NCBI RefSeq assembly: GCF_013055795.1 | Contig: NZ_JABETO010000022.1 | Location: 40,201 to 102,626 of the forward strand | DNA length: 62,426 nt | Source: Streptomyces sp. I05A-00742 | Lineage (GTDB): Bacteria > Actinomycetota > Actinomycetes > Streptomycetales > Streptomycetaceae | Reading direction: 5' to 3' | Part shown: piece by piece, positions 59,878 to 62,426 of the stretch | Numbering within the stretch: the first letter of the stretch is position 1 | Layout of the letters: each line of letters opens with the position of its first letter | Translations under genes and position numbers: made by a program | Notes under the pieces: model-generated | Databases searched by the model: none | The model's input: the letters and a program-made list of their open reading frames with translations, nothing else | Told to the model about the DNA's origin: nothing

Positions 59878-60483
59878 TCAATGCTCGTGATGCGCGAGCG
59901 AGTTGAGGGACGAACCGTTCGCCAGGGGGCTCGCGCCAGGGCGGTGGGCGGCGCCCCGCGCGCCCACGGGTGCGCAGTCGGCGCGCACACCCACCCGGGT
60001 GCGGGTGACCACCAGCCGGCCCTCCTGCGGGTACGCGTGCCAGGTGCGCCAGCTGACCTGGCCGTCCCGTCGCTGGGCGAGCAGGGCGGTGAAGGCGTGC
60101 GGGTCGCCCGGAAACGTTCCGGCGAGGCCCTGGGGATGCTCGGCGACCAGCGCCAGCAGCTCCTGCGCCCGCCCGGCGAACGAACATCGGGACAGGGTTT
60201 CGACGCGCGCCGCGAATTCGTACTCCCAGGAGCCGACGCGCTTGGCGACGCCCAGGGGAAGCGGGGTGCTGCTGCCGGGTATGCAGGCGACAGTCTCCGA
60301 GCAGGCCCCGCTGTCCTCCTCCAGAAGGACCTGGTGGGAGGCGCCGAGCAGCCGCAACTGCACGGACGCGCGATCGAGTTGGAGATCCAGTACGGCCAGC
60401 GCCGGCAGCGGCTCCCGGCCCAGGCACCAGGCGAGGTCGGCCGCACGGGTGTCGGTGTAGCTGGTCTTGAGGATGGTGAGCAT
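59878..60483 (-). CDS. DUF2617 family protein
   Basis: A 201-residue soluble beta-rich protein: YTDTRAADLAWCLGREPLPAL opens the family signature, followed by VQLRLLGASHQVLLE, KRVGSWEYEFAARVETLS and WRTWHAYPQEGRLVVTRTRV. DUF2617 regularly accompanies the membrane spermidine-synthase-like gene, as here. Length is full. Function is unknown to me; the fixed pairing hints that it acts on the same small molecule. Confidence 0.9.
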   Translation of the reverse strand: MLTILKTSYTDTRAADLAWCLGREPLPALAVLDLQLDRASVQLRLLGASHQVLLEEDSGACSETVACIPGSSTPLPLGVAKRVGSWEYEFAARVETLSRCSFAGRAQELLALVAEHPQGLAGTFPGDPHAFTALLAQRRDGQVSWRTWHAYPQEGRLVVTRTRVGVRADCAPVGARGAAHRPGASPLANGSSLNSLAHHEH

Positions 60484-60823
60484 GGGTCGGCTCCGCGAGC
60501 GAACAGTGGGGGGATGGCCGGCCCACCCGAGGAGGACCAGGTCTTCGAGTGCGCCGGCTCATGCCCACTTTGGAGGCTCCCGGATCCGGCGGAGGCGATT
60601 CCGAGGAATCCCAGGAGTTTTCTCTGAACGTGGCTCTGATCGAGAGGAAATCATGAAGCCAACGGCGCCCACAGCATTTTTACCCATCATCGTCGATTTT
60701 CCATCCACGCGTGGGCCGGACAGCTCACATGTTCAACGAAACAACGCCCGGCAGCAGTTGTTGCCACCGGGCGCATATGCGGCCAAGCATGGGCCACTTG
60801 CAAATCCGCAGATCAAACCGCCT
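60484..60823. promoter_or_regulatory. Intergenic region, DUF2617 promoter and aminotransferase terminator
   Basis: About 340 bp, relatively AT-rich for this genome (for example CATTTTTACCCATCATCG). It should hold the promoter for the DUF2617-spermidine synthase pair. The hairpin at 60745-60773 terminates the upstream aminotransferase. No gene is visible. Confidence 0.45.
60745..60773 (-). terminator. Terminator of the class I aminotransferase
   Basis: Read on the minus strand CGCCCGG pairs with CCGGGCG and is followed by GTTGTTTCGTTG, a T-rich tail. Confidence 0.65.
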
Positions 60824-62041
60824 TTACCCGTGACCCCCCGCTGCCTGCCCCGGGCCCGGCCGGCCCTGCTCCAGCCTCTCCACCGCCTCGCGAACCGACT
60901 CCTCGCGCTTGCAGAACGAGAATCGCACCAGATGGGACGGGGCGCCCGGGCGCACAAAGAAGGCGGATGTCGGAATGGCCACAACCCCGGCGCGCAAAGG
61001 GAGTTCACGGCAGAATCGCACGCCGTCCCCGTGCCCCCACGCGCGGATGTCCGCCTGGAGGAAATACCCGGCGTCCGCCCGGTACGGGCGCAACCCGGCG
61101 CGCGCCAGTCCTTCGCTCAACAGATCGCGGTGGCGCCCCAGCATCCGCCGCAGCTCCGCCGCCCACTCCTCCACGCCCCCCAGCGCCCGGGCCAGCGCGT
61201 CCTGGAAGGGCGCACCCGAGGTGTAGGTGAGGAACTGCTTCACGCCGGCCACCGCCGCCACCAGGTGCGCCGGGCCGCAGACCCAGCCGACCTTCCAGCC
61301 GGTCACCCCGAACGTCTTGCCGGCCGACGAGATGGTGAGCGTCCGCTCCCGCATGCCCGGCAGCGCGGCGATCGTCCGGTGCGCGACGCCCTCGTCGAGG
61401 ACCAGGTGCTCGTACACCTCGTCCGTCACCACCGTCAGCCCGTGCTCCACGCACACCTCGGCGACGGCCGCCAGCTCCCCTGCCGTGAACACCTTGCCCG
61501 TCGGATTGTGCGGGTCGTTCAGCAGCAGCACCCGCGTACGCGGGGTGACGGCCGCCCGCAGCGCGTCGGCGTCCAGCACGAAGGCGTCCCCCTCCGTGAC
61601 CAGCGGCACCGGGACGAGCTTCGCACCCGCGAAGTGGGCCCCCGCCGCGTAGGCGTCGTAGCAGGGGTCGAAGACCACCACCTCGTCCCCCGGGTCGCAC
61701 AGCCCCAGCAGCGCCCCCGCGAGCGCCTCGGTGGCCCCGGTGGTCACCAGGACCTCGTCCCGCGGGTCGTACTCCAGCCCGTACCGCCGCAGCTGGTGCG
61801 CCGCCACCGCCTCCCGCAGCGCGGGCGTGCCATGGGCCGGCGGGTACTGGTTGACCCCCGCCAGCACCGCCGCCGCGGCGTCCTCCAGCAGCTCCCGCGG
61901 ACTGGCCAGCTCCGGCACGCCCTGCCCGAGGTTCACCGCCCCGGTGCTCCGCGCCAGCTCGGTCATCTCCGTGAACACCGACGTGCCCAGCCCCGCGACC
62001 CGTGCCGCCGGCCCCCACGCGGCGTTGCTCTCCGTCGTCAT
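60824..62041 (-). CDS. Class I/II PLP-dependent aminotransferase
   Basis: A 405-residue aminotransferase of the kynurenine/methionine aminotransferase type. VNLGQGVPELASP, TTGATEALAGALLGL, LLLNDPHNPTGKVFT, DEVYEHLV and the Schiff-base lysine in SSAGKTFGVTGWKVGW are in the family order; VRFSFCKRE at the C-terminus binds the substrate carboxylate. The start (ATG, 62041) has GAGGGGCGC before it. Related enzymes transaminate kynurenine or methionine, so it could compete with KynU for kynurenine. That is inference. Confidence 0.93.
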   Translation of the reverse strand: MTTESNAAWGPAARVAGLGTSVFTEMTELARSTGAVNLGQGVPELASPRELLEDAAAAVLAGVNQYPPAHGTPALREAVAAHQLRRYGLEYDPRDEVLVTTGATEALAGALLGLCDPGDEVVVFDPCYDAYAAGAHFAGAKLVPVPLVTEGDAFVLDADALRAAVTPRTRVLLLNDPHNPTGKVFTAGELAAVAEVCVEHGLTVVTDEVYEHLVLDEGVAHRTIAALPGMRERTLTISSAGKTFGVTGWKVGWVCGPAHLVAAVAGVKQFLTYTSGAPFQDALARALGGVEEWAAELRRMLGRHRDLLSEGLARAGLRPYRADAGYFLQADIRAWGHGDGVRFCRELPLRAGVVAIPTSAFFVRPGAPSHLVRFSFCKREESVREAVERLEQGRPGPGQAAGGHG

Positions 62042-62379
62042 GCGCCCCTCCCGGTCGTATCCCGGTCGTACCCTCCGGATGTCCGTGACCCGGCCCACCC
62101 TAGGGGCGCGCGAACACCCGTGCCCCGACGGCGTTCCCTCCCGGAGGGCACGGCACGCACCGCGACGCGCCGCCCGGGGTGCGCCGAGTGGGTGGAAGCG
62201 GCGGCCCGTACGGGCGTGACGCGGCGCGCGCGCGAAGCCCCGGCCGCATGGTCGATGTGCCGCACGTTCCGCACCGGCGCCGTCCCCGGCGCCCCGACCG
62301 GTCCCGCCGCCCGAGCCCGCCCCGCGGGGCCCGGCGGCACCGTGCCCGGCCGGTCCGGGGGGTGCCCCGAGGAGGTCCC
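62042..62379. promoter_or_regulatory. Divergent upstream region at the window end
   Basis: About 340 bp of GC-rich sequence between the aminotransferase and the partial gene at 62380. It presumably contains both promoters. I see no convincing gene or repeat. Confidence 0.35.
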
Positions 62380-62426
62380 GTGTCCGCCGACACCGCCGTG
62401 CCCGTCCGCACCCCGGAGCCGCGCCG
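62380..62426 (+). CDS. Start of an unidentified gene (partial)
   Basis: A GTG at 62380 preceded by the strong ribosome-binding site GAGGAGG opens a frame that runs off the window after 15 codons (VSADTAVPVRTPEPR). Too little remains to identify it. Confidence 0.6.
   Translation, partial: MSADTAVPVRTPEPR

Overview
The window is high-GC actinobacterial chromosome and almost certainly Streptomyces. Codon third positions are nearly all G/C, GTG and TTG starts are common, and the window carries bldC, lsr2, the streptomycete purine loci, valine dehydrogenase and a kynurenine operon. One gene carries a rare TTA (bldA-type) codon. It reads as core chromosome from the oriC-proximal half. I see no integrase, transposase, plasmid function or CRISPR array.

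Layout. 1-2.4 kb: N-terminus of a DEAD-box helicase, a lipoprotein, a zincin-like protein, then tRNA-Glu, tRNA-Asp and tRNA-Phe. 2.5-8.2 kb: hrpA, a second tRNA-Asp, a small Cys/His protein and the developmental regulator bldC. 8.2-20.4 kb: an unknown conserved gene, vdh, a DUF3073 gene, purM-purF, a TetR/maleylpyruvate-isomerase-like pair with a divergent efflux pump, and purS-purQ-purL. 20.7-25.8 kb: lsr2, an array of four unusual tRNA-Gly(UCC) genes, and an ABC-2 transporter plus DesK/DesR-type two-component operon bracketed by two near-identical tRNA-Gly(GCC) loci. 25.8-33.8 kb: an MprAB-like two-component system, purC, a dimethylformamidase-like protein, an M48-like membrane protein that lacks the zinc motif, and purD. 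34-42.9 kb: a more variable block with a SLATT-type membrane protein, an unknown gene, a glycosyltransferase/membrane fusion, a GntR regulator, a class III aminotransferase, a cold-shock protein and a Ser/Thr kinase. 42.9-62.4 kb: purA, a TTA-containing diacylglycerol-kinase-like gene, a NarL-type two-component system, kynA-kynU-kynB, DUF3151, an EmrB-type pump, fbaA, a parS site, pyrE, aldose epimerase, an SRPBCC protein, an AraC/DsbA/NAD(P)-reductase divergon, a DUF2617-spermidine synthase pair, a class I aminotransferase and the first codons of another gene.

How the genes work together. Eight genes of de novo purine and AMP synthesis (purF, M, S, Q, L, C, D, A) are present, all on the minus strand, plus pyrE for pyrimidines. 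KynA-KynB-KynU turn tryptophan into anthranilate. Two-component operons show translationally coupled 4-nt overlaps. BldC and Lsr2 link the region to development and silencing.

Most notable: the four tRNA-Gly(UCC) genes lack the G18-G19 pair and a normal T-psi-C arm, while the neighbouring tRNA-Gly(GCC) is canonical. This resembles the non-ribosomal glycyl-tRNAs of staphylococci and raises the possibility of a tRNA set dedicated to the glycine bridge of the LL-diaminopimelate cell wall. Other points worth a look are a parS site inside a 40-bp perfect palindrome, an ABC ATPase with Arg in place of the switch His, the dead M48-like protein, and a probable synteny breakpoint between the purD and purA blocks.
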